DNA of 64,000 nucleotides from Rosistilla oblonga (lineage in GTDB: Bacteria; Planctomycetota; Planctomycetia; Pirellulales; Pirellulaceae): assembly GCF_007751715.1 (NCBI RefSeq), contig NZ_CP036292.1, forward strand, positions 1,550,001 through 1,614,000. Direction: 5' to 3'. A program made the position numbers and the translations under genes. Below, in pieces: positions 8,827 through 17,294 of the stretch. Each line of letters begins with the position of its first letter. Positions within the stretch are counted from its first letter, which is position 1. Below the pieces are notes generated by a model. The model saw only the letters and a program-made list of their open reading frames with translations. It was not told the origin of the DNA and ran no database searches.

Positions 8827-10133
8827 GTGTAGCGAACCCCTTGGTGCTCGGGCTCAAAGAACGCGGGCAACAGCGAATCGGCACGCAGCAGACCATCCAT
8901 CGTCAATTCGACTTGGTCGTCGGTGAAACTCAGCAGCCCCTCGTCGGCGTAGCCTTGCCAAACGTCGCGCCAGCGATCGATCACGTCGACGCCAAACTTC
9001 TGGCGGAAATAACCGACGTCCAGCACGCCCTTCTTCAGCAGCAAAACCATCTCGCGGATCAGCATCTGATGCTCGGTCGGTTGGAAACCGCGTCCCAGCG
9101 GCAAACGGCCCTCTTCGATCGCGCCCAGATACTGTTCCATACCGGGCAGGTTTTGGTAGTGGACGCCTTGGGCGTGGCCAAAGCTGGCGATCCCGGTGGC
9201 CAACAGATCGCTGCCACGCCACAGATTGTCGCGATAGCTGAAGCTGATTTTGTTGGGATCCTTGATCATCGTGTACGCGCTGCTGACGCTGTAACCGACC
9301 TTCTTCAGCTCTTCATACGCGTACGCAACCCAGGCTCGTTTGGTCGGCCAATCGGCGACGGGGGTCTCGATCTTGTTACCCAAGATGTCTTTGGAATAGA
9401 CCGTGTTAAACGGCAGTTCCATCTGATAGATCGTGACGCTCTCGGGACTCAGTTCGATCACCTTCTCGATGTTGTACTTCCAATTGTCCCACGTCTCGCC
9501 GACCATTCCCGAGATCAGGTCGATGTTCACGTTGTTGAAATTGGCAGCTTCGATCCATTCCCAGGCGGTGTAGACCTGCTTGGAAAGGTGAGCGCGGCCG
9601 TTTTCTTCGAGCACCGAATCGGTGAAGTTCTCCACGCCAAGGCTCAGCCGCGTGACGCCCAAGGTTTCGCGAAGCGTCTTGACCTTGGTCTCGCTGAGCG
9701 TGCCCGGTTCGCATTCAAACGTCACCTCTTCGGCGCCATCCCAAGTGATGTGGCGGTGCAGTCGTTCCGAGAGCGCCGTCAATTGTTTGGGGCTGAGGAA
9801 GCTGGGAGTGCCGCCGCCGAAGTAGACGAATCGGAACGGTCGGTCCCCCATCACGGGCAACTGGCTGACCATTTCGATCTCGCTGCACAACGCGTCGACG
9901 TAGCGTTGCACCTCGGGGGCTTTAACGTCGGTGAAGACCTTGAAGTAGCAGAACTTGCAGCGTTTGCGGCAAAACGGGATGTGCAGGTACAGCCCCAGCG
10001 GCGTGTCGGGCTTGGGGGGACTGCCGAGCGTCTGCTCGACAGTTGGCAGGGCGTCGACCGTCCACTGAGAATAAGGAGGGTAGTTGGAGATGAAATAGCT
10101 GCCGACTTCAGTTTTGGAATCGGTGGTGCTCAT
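8823..10133 (-). CDS. HemN-like radical SAM protein
   Basis: A 436-residue radical SAM enzyme of the coproporphyrinogen III oxidase-like (HemN/HemW) family. The 4Fe-4S/SAM motif is C55-x3-C59-x2-C62 in LHIPFCRKRCKFCYF. It is followed by FVYFGGGTPSFLSPKQL, the glycine-rich SAM segment, and a C-terminal wing LTMDGLLRADSLLPAFF typical of HemN relatives. The ATG at 10133 has AGAGAGA six to seven bases upstream; an upstream extension to 10220 reads as non-coding. It precedes the GcvH-like gene with a 4-base overlap. Known relatives are HemN, the heme chaperone HemW and anaerobic heme-degrading ChuW/HutW. Which reaction this one performs is not clear. Confidence 0.85.
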   Translation of the reverse strand: MSTTDSKTEVGSYFISNYPPYSQWTVDALPTVEQTLGSPPKPDTPLGLYLHIPFCRKRCKFCYFKVFTDVKAPEVQRYVDALCSEIEMVSQLPVMGDRPFRFVYFGGGTPSFLSPKQLTALSERLHRHITWDGAEEVTFECEPGTLSETKVKTLRETLGVTRLSLGVENFTDSVLEENGRAHLSKQVYTAWEWIEAANFNNVNIDLISGMVGETWDNWKYNIEKVIELSPESVTIYQMELPFNTVYSKDILGNKIETPVADWPTKRAWVAYAYEELKKVGYSVSSAYTMIKDPNKISFSYRDNLWRGSDLLATGIASFGHAQGVHYQNLPGMEQYLGAIEEGRLPLGRGFQPTEHQMLIREMVLLLKKGVLDVGYFRQKFGVDVIDRWRDVWQGYADEGLLSFTDDQVELTMDGLLRADSLLPAFFEPEHQGVRYT

Positions 10134-10355
10134 GGAATCTCTCTTTTGGTGGTCGGATGGGGGCGGTGCGGGAAGACGAAAAACGTCCCGAGCGACGCGG
10201 TCTACGGTTGGAATCGACAACCCGCATGCATTCTTCGGCCCGAGCTGCTTAACAGTTTACTAGTAAATCAAGTTCTCGACAGCCATTGCCTATGGCAAAT
10301 CCGTGTTTCAACGGGGAGGTGCCAGCCGAAACACAAACGCTTAATGGCTCGGCGG

Positions 10356-11471
10356 TCATTGCTTGCCGCCGAAGCAGAGCACATGTCCCTCTTCGGTCGT
10401 GAGAATCAGCTTTCCGTCGGCGATCGCGGGGGATGCTAGCAGAGCTCCTTTGACTTCATATTGCCAGGTCTGTTTGCCGTCATGCAGGTTGAACCGGTAC
10501 AAGCGGCCATCGGTGGCGGCCAGCAGCACGCTGTCGCCAGCGATCACGGGAGATGCGTCGGCGCGGCGGCGGACCGTGGTCTGCCAGAGCTGTTTGCCGG
10601 TGGAAGCGTCGAGCGCCGTCAGACGTTTGCCTTGGCTGCTGACGACGACGACCTTGTCGGTTGCCGCGGCGCTGCTTCTGTATTCTTGCGATTTCTCGGG
10701 GTCTTCGTAGGTCCACTTACGAGTCCCCTTTTGCCAATCGAAGGCAAACACGTGCCCGCCGTAGGTTGGCAAAAAGGCTAGCGGACCGACAACCGCAGGC
10801 GTGCTGTTGGTGGGACTTTCCAAGGGCATCGGGTCGGACGCCTTTTTGCCGGTGTTCAGATCGACGACATGCAGCTGGCTGTCGCAGCCGCCCAGGAAAG
10901 TGCGGTCGCCCGCAACGGTGGCGGAGCAGCGGATTTGGTCGGCGGTTTCGTACTCCCAGACGACCGAGCCATCGGTCAGCTTCAACGCGTGCAGTTTGCC
11001 CGCTTCGGAGGTGATCAGGACTTTCTCGCCATGGAACATCGCTCCGGAATCGATCTGCCCGTCGGCTTCGAATTTCCAACGCTGGCTGCCGTCGGCGGTC
11101 GAAAGGGCGTAGACCATGCCGTCGTAATCGCCCAGGACCAACGTATCCCCTTGGATCGCGGGGGCCGCTAGAAAACCGGTATCGATCGAGACCTTCCAGA
11201 TCAGCTTGCCATCGGCCAGGTTCAGGCAGAAGACGTTCCCCTCGGTATCGGCGGCGTAGATCCGCCCCGAATCGATCACCGGGGTCGCTTCGAAAGCTGC
11301 CGCGTCGGCGAAGTCCCAAAGCAGGGAAAGCGTTTCGGGGAGCGCGGCCTCGACCGCTCCGGTCGCTGCGAGATTGCCGCGTTGGACCGGCCACTGGGCC
11401 AAGCAATTGGAGACCGTCGCCACGCAGAGGAGGCTGGCCAGGAGAATGCCATCTGTTTTCAAAGGCTGCAT
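10356..11471 (-). CDS. PQQ-like beta-propeller repeat protein, secreted
   Basis: A 371-residue exported protein. After the signal peptide (GILLASLLCVATVSNCLAQ) come repeated blades of the PQQ/BamB-like propeller: GRIYAADTEGNVFCLNLADG, GDYDGMVYALSTADGSQRWK, ISSEAGKLHALKLTDGSVVW-type segments and GRLYRFNLHDGKQTW. Each blade carries an A.D...G.....L...G..W pattern. Such proteins are periplasmic or surface scaffolds; nothing shows that PQQ is bound or that it is a dehydrogenase. The ATG at 11471 directly precedes the signal peptide. The same frame stays open far upstream, but that part is the antisense of aroDE. It is divergent from aroDE. Confidence 0.85.
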   Translation of the reverse strand: MQPLKTDGILLASLLCVATVSNCLAQWPVQRGNLAATGAVEAALPETLSLLWDFADAAAFEATPVIDSGRIYAADTEGNVFCLNLADGKLIWKVSIDTGFLAAPAIQGDTLVLGDYDGMVYALSTADGSQRWKFEADGQIDSGAMFHGEKVLITSEAGKLHALKLTDGSVVWEYETADQIRCSATVAGDRTFLGGCDSQLHVVDLNTGKKASDPMPLESPTNSTPAVVGPLAFLPTYGGHVFAFDWQKGTRKWTYEDPEKSQEYRSSAAATDKVVVVSSQGKRLTALDASTGKQLWQTTVRRRADASPVIAGDSVLLAATDGRLYRFNLHDGKQTWQYEVKGALLASPAIADGKLILTTEEGHVLCFGGKQ

Positions 11472-11822
11472 CGCGTCGCTAATCGAGGGTTGCTGGAGCT
11501 GCGCGGGGCTGAACTGTAGCGCGTCCAAGGCGGATGAGCCGCGTGAGAGCGCGTTGACGAAAGAGCCCGCGTTCGGGAGTGGTTTCAAATCGGCAGGGGC
11601 AATCGGCGGCCTGGTGGCTGGCGAATGCCGATTCATTATACCGGGAACGGTCGCAGGGGGTGCAAACTGCCAAATTTTCTGACTTTTCAAATTCGTCGGG
11701 GGCGTATCTGACGAACTTTCTTCGCGTCGATTAAAGTGTATCGGATGACAAGGGATGCCGGCGCGGCAGCCATTGCAGAGATTTTTGTACACATCAGACA
11801 ACCCTTGGTAAGATCTGTGGCC
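11472..11822. other. Divergent intergenic region
   Basis: About 350 bases between the start codons of the beta-propeller gene and aroDE. It should contain promoters for both. I see no convincing operator or hairpin in it. Confidence 0.4.
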
Positions 11823-13436
11823 ATGGACAGCAACGGATCCGATACCGTTATTACTTCGAAAATCGCTCCTGTCACCAGGTTTAAGTCGGACTTTATGATT
11901 TGTGTCAGCATTGGTCGCGGTCGCCATAAACGAATGATCGCCGAATATGAATGGATCGCTCAACAGGGGATCAAGCTTGTTGAGTTGCGGTTGGATTACC
12001 TGACGCGGACCGTCGATCTGCATCGCTTGTTGGGCGATAAGCATTGCGAGGTGATCGCCACGTGCCGTCGCCGCGAGGATGGCGGTCGCTGGAAAGGGAG
12101 CGAAGAAGATCGGTTGATGCTGTTGCGCTCGGCGATCGCTTCGGGAGTCGACTATGTCGATCTCGAGGGAGACATCGCTCACACCGTGCCGCGGTACGGG
12201 CGGACCAAACGCATCGTCAGCTATCACAACTTTGAGACGACGCCCGACGATCTTGCCGAACTGCACAGCGAATTGGCTCGCCGCGACGCCGACGTGGTCA
12301 AACTGGCGACGATGGCGAATTGCGTCGAGGATACGTTCCGGATGATGGAGCTTGTCAAAAACTCCGACGTCCCGACGATCGGGATCTGCATGGGCGACCT
12401 GGGGACTCCGACGCGGATCCTGCAGGGAAGCTGGGGATCGCCGCTGACCTTCGCGTCGATCGATTCGGAGCGGACGATGGCGCCGGGCCAAGTCGGTTGG
12501 AAGGAGATGCTGCGGTTGTACGATGCCGACAACATCAACGCCGATACGAACCTGTTTGGTGTGATCGCCGATCCGGTCGGGCACAGCTACAGCCCGTTGA
12601 TTCACAACGCCGGCTTCAAGCACCAACAACTCAACAATCGTTACCTGCCGTTTCGCGTTCCTCCCGAAGATCTCGACTTCTTCATGGAGAACTGCCAGCG
12701 GATGGGGATCAAGGGGCTCAGCGTCACCATCCCTCACAAAGAAGAGGTGATGGAGTACCTGACCGAAATCGAGGCTTCGGCGCACGAGATCGGCGCGGTC
12801 AATACGATCGTCTTCGATGGCGACAAGCGTCGCGGTTTCAACACCGATTACCGCGCGGCGATGGATTGTTTGATGGAGTCGGTCGAGCACGATGCTTCGT
12901 CGGACGAACCGCTTCGCGGCAAGACGGCGTTGCTGTTGGGAGCCGGCGGTGTCTGCCGAGCGATCGCTTGGGGACTGCGGCAGCGCGGTGCGAACATCAT
13001 CGTCACCGGAAGAAGTCCGGCGCGGGCCGAAGCTTTGGCCGCATCGGTCGGCGGCAACTCGATCGCTTGGGAAAACCGACACGATCCCGAGGTCGATATC
13101 TTGATCAACGGTACGCCGTTGGGAATGTATCCCAACCTCGACCAATCGCCTTACGATGGCCGCCAACTGCGAGCCGAAACGACGGTCTTCGAAACGATCT
13201 ACAATCCGGGCCAAACGCTGCTGGTCAAGCTGGCGCGGCAAAAGGGATGCAAGATCGTCACCGGCGTCGATATGTTCATCCGCCAGGCAGCCTATCAATA
13301 CAAGCTGTTCACTGGCAAGGAACCGCCGATCGCCGTGATGCGACAAGCCTTGGCTCGCGCTGTGAATCCCGCTCAGACTTGGGATGCGACCGAAGCGGCC
13401 AACGCCGACCAAGACGGCGACGACGAAGAGAGCTGA
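11823..13436 (+). CDS. aroDE: Bifunctional 3-dehydroquinate dehydratase / shikimate dehydrogenase
   Basis: A 537-residue fusion carrying steps 3 and 4 of the shikimate pathway. The N-terminal type I dehydroquinase has ELRLDYL, ATCRRREDGGRW, the catalytic His in VSYHNFE and the Schiff-base Lys in DVVKLATMA. The C-terminal shikimate dehydrogenase has GVIADPVGHSYSPLIHNAGF, the catalytic Lys in VTIPHKEEV, GAVNTI, FNTDY, the NADP site LLLGAGGVCRAIAWGL and INGTPLGMYPN. The order matches the plant DHD/SDH fusion. I chose the ATG at 11823 (MDSNGSD); a start at the family-typical MICVSIGRGRHK 24 residues later is also possible. A weak ribosome site leaves the start uncertain. Confidence 0.93.
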   Translation: MDSNGSDTVITSKIAPVTRFKSDFMICVSIGRGRHKRMIAEYEWIAQQGIKLVELRLDYLTRTVDLHRLLGDKHCEVIATCRRREDGGRWKGSEEDRLMLLRSAIASGVDYVDLEGDIAHTVPRYGRTKRIVSYHNFETTPDDLAELHSELARRDADVVKLATMANCVEDTFRMMELVKNSDVPTIGICMGDLGTPTRILQGSWGSPLTFASIDSERTMAPGQVGWKEMLRLYDADNINADTNLFGVIADPVGHSYSPLIHNAGFKHQQLNNRYLPFRVPPEDLDFFMENCQRMGIKGLSVTIPHKEEVMEYLTEIEASAHEIGAVNTIVFDGDKRRGFNTDYRAAMDCLMESVEHDASSDEPLRGKTALLLGAGGVCRAIAWGLRQRGANIIVTGRSPARAEALAASVGGNSIAWENRHDPEVDILINGTPLGMYPNLDQSPYDGRQLRAETTVFETIYNPGQTLLVKLARQKGCKIVTGVDMFIRQAAYQYKLFTGKEPPIAVMRQALARAVNPAQTWDATEAANADQDGDDEES

Positions 13437-13511
13437 GATCCCGCGAGGCCGCGTGTTTGACGCGACCTTTGATCATCGATCCGCGAGGTTCAAAACGATC
13501 CGCGATCGGCA

Positions 13512-13540
13512 AGGCTCTCTTCCCAGCGGGAGGAGAGCCT
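13512..13540. terminator. Candidate terminator hairpin between convergent genes
   Basis: AGGCTCTC (13512-13519) pairs with GAGAGCCT (13533-13540), and the stem extends inward by a G-T pair and TCC/GGA to about 12 bp. There is no T-tract, so it may be a transcript-end stabiliser rather than an intrinsic terminator. Confidence 0.45.
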
Positions 13541-13582
13541 CGTCAGCTGATCGCATGCTTGACTGCAAAGCCGTTGGCCGGC

Positions 13583-14854
13583 TTATTCTTTGCTCTCGAC
13601 CAAGCTTTCGCCCTTGGAGAGGACCGACAGTTCGGTCGTCAATTGCTCGCGGAGATTCTCCAGCGACTGGAAGCCGAGGTGAACGTTTTCAACTTTGCCC
13701 GACTTGCCAATCATCACGGTCATCGGAAACCCGGTGACTTGGTAGGTCATCGCAATCGATGAATCCTCGTCGCGAGCGACGGTGATCGCCAGCTTCGACT
13801 GCTTCAAGAAGGCTTCGATCTCCGCCTTCGATTCGGCGTTGTTGATCGCGTACAAAACGACGCCTTTGTCTTTGAACTCCTCGGCGACTTCCGCGATCAC
13901 TGGCATCGCCAATCGGCACGGGCCACACCAGGTTGCCCAGAAGTCGAGGATCACGACGTCTTTGCCGAGGTGCTTGGACAGCTTCAGGGTCGAATCGTCC
14001 ATCAGCGGGGCTTCGAAATCAGGAGCGGGTTTGCCGACCAACGGGTGCGGTCCGCCTTCCATCGATTCGACCAAAGCTTCGACCGAAGCGAAGGCCTTGG
14101 CATCTTTAGGAGCTTCGAATTTGAAGGTGTCCGGACCGCCTTCGGCCCATTCCCACTTTTCAACGACGACGTTGACGACGAACTTAAACCCAGGAGTCTT
14201 CTGGACCTGCGGGTTGGCTCGCTTGATAAGTTCAGTCATGTCGATCAGCATCCCGGCCAGTTTGGGTTGCTTGCCGTCGGTGATCGTCAATTGGACAAAG
14301 CTGTCGTCGGCGCGATTCAGCTGCAACGTCTTGCCAGCTGGTTTGGCGTCCCCTTCGGGTTTGACCAATTCGACGCTGGTGACGTCGGTCAACAGGCTTT
14401 CGCGAGCCGATTCGCTGGGGATCGTCATCGCCAACAGAGCGTCGATGATCGGTCCGCCGGGCATGCCGGGTTCGACGATCAGATCGGCCAACGTGGCGGG
14501 GCTGTCTTTGGAGATGTAGGCGTCGGGGGTGACCAACATGTTCAACATCTTGCCGTCGGAAATGATGTCGACGTTCAGTTCTTCGCTGTCGACCCGGAGA
14601 GCGAACTTGTTAGGGAGTGCCGATGCGGCGGAGTAATCGGTCTTGGTTTCGAAGACAACTTGGCCTTCGGAGAAAACTTGTTCGCTGGTCTTAAATACGG
14701 CGGTGACCGCTTTGGCCGCTTTGATCTGATCGACAAACGCGGACAGTACAGGGGCTGCCTCGGGCGAGACCTTGGCCGGTTCCTGCGCGCTGAGCGAGCT
14801 GGCGGCAATGGCAAACAAGCCTGCGAGGGCCGGGGCCAGGTGGCGAGTAAACAT
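13583..14854 (-). CDS. LolA-like/DUF2092-type domain fused to TlpA thioredoxin
   Basis: A 423-residue exported protein. After a signal peptide (LAPALAGLFAIAASSLSAQ) come about 220 residues resembling the LolA/DUF2092 half-barrel (VFETKTDYSAASALPNKFAL, YISKDSPATL). A TlpA/ResA-type thioredoxin domain follows with FWATWCGPCRLAMP; the WCGPC active site is residues 309-313. The cis-proline region is VTGFPMTVMI. It would act as a periplasmic thiol oxidoreductase. Fusion to a LolA-like domain suggests an attached substrate or lipoprotein-binding module, though that is inference. ATG at 14854 with AGGA nine bases upstream. Confidence 0.85.
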   Translation of the reverse strand: MFTRHLAPALAGLFAIAASSLSAQEPAKVSPEAAPVLSAFVDQIKAAKAVTAVFKTSEQVFSEGQVVFETKTDYSAASALPNKFALRVDSEELNVDIISDGKMLNMLVTPDAYISKDSPATLADLIVEPGMPGGPIIDALLAMTIPSESARESLLTDVTSVELVKPEGDAKPAGKTLQLNRADDSFVQLTITDGKQPKLAGMLIDMTELIKRANPQVQKTPGFKFVVNVVVEKWEWAEGGPDTFKFEAPKDAKAFASVEALVESMEGGPHPLVGKPAPDFEAPLMDDSTLKLSKHLGKDVVILDFWATWCGPCRLAMPVIAEVAEEFKDKGVVLYAINNAESKAEIEAFLKQSKLAITVARDEDSSIAMTYQVTGFPMTVMIGKSGKVENVHLGFQSLENLREQLTTELSVLSKGESLVESKE

Positions 14855-15034
14855 CACTTGAATTCCTGTCAAAGGTTCTTTGGTGGGAGGTTTGGCTGGG
14901 CCGATCGCATTGCAGTCGATGGGCTGCCGTCGGTTGGTTCCGTGCCCATTCCTAACTGGTGTGCAAGGAGGGAGTTCCGTCAATCTTAGACGATCCCGAC
15001 GCCCGAACCTATGCCGATGGAAGCGATTTCGAAT

Positions 15035-16435
15035 TTATCGGCTGGTCGCCGGTTGGCGAAGAATCGCAGCCGGACGCTGTTGAGCCAAGTTCCGCTGGGG
15101 CAAGCGGCCGTCGACGGTGTCGACCGACACTGTCAGTCCGGCGACATAAAAAAGATACATATTCAGCATCGGGATGATCGACACATCCTGAAACATGCCG
15201 TTGAGCAGATAGCTGCTGACGGTCGCCAGCATCAGCAGGCCGATGTTTTGTGCCTCGGGACAGGCCGACGAACTGCGGGCGATCTGCCAGCCGGTAAATC
15301 CCCAGCAGATGACCAGGATGGTGAACAGACCTGCGCCGATCAGGCCGCTGTCGACCAGGTACGACAGCAGGACGTTGTGCTGATGGTAGGGCGTTGCTTT
15401 GCGGAGCGGCATCTCCCACTGAGGGGCCTGCGCGTACTCTTGGTTGAAATCGAAATAGTGCCCGTACCCGACGCCGCACAGCGGATGGTCTTTGAAAATT
15501 TCCCAAGCGATGATCGCCAGCATCGGTCGCAATTCGATCGATTCCGCCGCAGCGCTGGCCGACAGATTTTTGTCGCGTTTGAGATGGAGGATCTTGTCGC
15601 CAAAGCCGATCGCGATGACTGCCGCCAAGACGATCGCCGACGCGACCGCCCAGATTCGTAGCCCCCGGGAGATCCGATTCATCTGCGACAGCGAAACCGC
15701 AGCGGCTGCGGCGATCCAAACGCTACGGGTGAGCGTCGCATAGACGCCGCCGGCGGCTGCCAGCATCGCAAACCCATACCCGAACTTGGCGATACGGTTC
15801 CGTTGCTGAAACGCCAACAACATCGCGGCGAACGCAATCGACAACAGGAATCCATTGCCGGTTGGGTTCAGCAGCGGCCCGCGTCCACGCCCCAGAAATT
15901 CGACGAATTCGGGATCGATGATAAAGCGAGGGAAGATCACCGCCTTCAATTCCGCTTTTTCGGCTAGCGCGGTCAGCCCCAGATAGATCCCCAGCCCGAT
16001 GAAGGTCCGCTGCACGATGCGCAGTTCGCGTCGCGACAGGCGTGAGAACCGGGCGACGAAATAGGTCCCCAGCGGCAGGAAGGCGTAGAAGATCCAGCGA
16101 GCGAGTGGTTCGGTCCCCGATCGGGGCGCGTCGGTTGTCATCAGGCTCAGCAGAAGCCAGCCGACGAAGGCGACGATCAACCAATCCATCCGGTTCATTT
16201 CGATCGGCCGGGTGCCGTCGCGGAGGCAGCGAACCACAAACAGTCCCAGCATGGCAAACCACAGGATGCGGTCGATGCTGAATTGGATCGGGCCGTTGAT
16301 CGCAAAGAAGTTGGGGCCGAAGACCGTTCCGATGATCAAAACAGCCAGGACCAGCATTTGCAGCGAGACGCGGTGCGCAAGGTAGATACCCCACACTCCT
16401 GCGGCTAATGCAAACAGTAATCCTAAGAATTCCAC
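15035..16435 (-). CDS. O-antigen ligase/polymerase family membrane protein
   Basis: A 466-residue polytopic inner-membrane protein with about 10-12 hydrophobic segments. It has the Wzy/WaaL-type (PF04932-like) large periplasmic loop holding LCGVGYGHYFDFNQEYAQ and ATPYHQHNVLLSYLVDSGLIG; the H.HN..L......G..G pattern is diagnostic of the family. It would polymerise or ligate lipid-linked polysaccharide. The start codon is GTG at 16435 with GGAGAGG five bases upstream. It is one of three ligase-like proteins in the window; ligase and polymerase roles cannot be separated from sequence alone. Confidence 0.85.
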   Translation of the reverse strand: MEFLGLLFALAAGVWGIYLAHRVSLQMLVLAVLIIGTVFGPNFFAINGPIQFSIDRILWFAMLGLFVVRCLRDGTRPIEMNRMDWLIVAFVGWLLLSLMTTDAPRSGTEPLARWIFYAFLPLGTYFVARFSRLSRRELRIVQRTFIGLGIYLGLTALAEKAELKAVIFPRFIIDPEFVEFLGRGRGPLLNPTGNGFLLSIAFAAMLLAFQQRNRIAKFGYGFAMLAAAGGVYATLTRSVWIAAAAAVSLSQMNRISRGLRIWAVASAIVLAAVIAIGFGDKILHLKRDKNLSASAAAESIELRPMLAIIAWEIFKDHPLCGVGYGHYFDFNQEYAQAPQWEMPLRKATPYHQHNVLLSYLVDSGLIGAGLFTILVICWGFTGWQIARSSSACPEAQNIGLLMLATVSSYLLNGMFQDVSIIPMLNMYLFYVAGLTVSVDTVDGRLPQRNLAQQRPAAILRQPATSR

Positions 16436-16641
16436 CCGTCCTCTCCGGCAATCGAATCGTCACTCCAATGGTGCGATCAAACCTAGCTGCCAGAATCGAA
16501 TGAGGGCGGGAAACTTAGGGCAAGAACCAAAAACTGCGACAACTTTTTAATGGGATCGCCTGACTTTGTGGCAGTTTCTCACAGGTAGCGTGCCGATTCT
16601 TGCAGCTGAAGTTAAACAGGGCGTTTCCGGGCGCGATTCGC

Positions 16642-17058
16642 CTACCGGGCCGCCTGTTTGCTTTCGCTGAGAATTCGATCGAGGATTCCGTTGACGAAAC
16701 CGCGACTCTTGCGATCGCCGTACCGCTTGGCTATTTCGATCGCTTCGTTGATCGCGACTCGCCCGGGGGTTTTGCCGAAGACGATTTCGTAGATCCCCAA
16801 TCGCAAGATATTGCGGTCGATGACTGCCATCCGGCTGATCGACCAATTGGACGAGTGTCTGGCGAGGAGCGAATCGATTTGTCCGCGATTATTCATGACT
16901 CCGCCCAGCAGCGAGCGAGCGAAGTCCGACAGAGCTGGGTGATTCCGCATCCGCGTTTCGATGAACTGATCGCGATCGCTGCGCGAACGCTCGGTTCCGA
17001 AATCGTATTCATATAAGAGCTGTAACGTGACTTCACGCGCTCGCCGACGAGTTGCCAT
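16642..17058 (-). CDS. nusB: Transcription antitermination factor NusB
   Basis: A 138-residue NusB, near the usual length. It shows the family N-terminus ATRRRAREVTLQLLYEYDF, the helix MAVIDRNILRLGIYEIVFG and the C-terminal VAINEAIEIAKRYGDRKSRGFVNGILDRI. NusB joins NusE (S10) on boxA RNA to promote rRNA antitermination. I use the ATG at 17058; a TTG at 17067 is in frame but less likely. No ribE/ribH or other usual neighbour is seen. It is divergent from the flippase gene. Confidence 0.95.
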   Translation of the reverse strand: MATRRRAREVTLQLLYEYDFGTERSRSDRDQFIETRMRNHPALSDFARSLLGGVMNNRGQIDSLLARHSSNWSISRMAVIDRNILRLGIYEIVFGKTPGRVAINEAIEIAKRYGDRKSRGFVNGILDRILSESKQAAR

Positions 17059-17294
17059 AAGATCCAAATTCTGAAGTTGCTGATGTTGGGCCGTAAGTTA
17101 AGCACGCAATAACGTTTGCGCAAAGGGCCCTGCGATGATTGTCGCATCGGCTGCGGTGGTGTTGAAACCGATGCAATCCGAACGTTCATCAATTTTCGCT
17201 TGCCGTGAAAATATTTCCAGCCAAGCGTCCTAGAAAAGCAAGACTAGATTTATTCAGCAAAATTCCCATCCGTTATCCGAATGTCCGTGCCTCC

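Noticed and set aside
10356-13412. A 1018-codon minus-strand open frame
   Set aside because: Only the part after 11471 has a signal peptide and propeller blades; the rest is the antisense of aroDE with no domain of its own.
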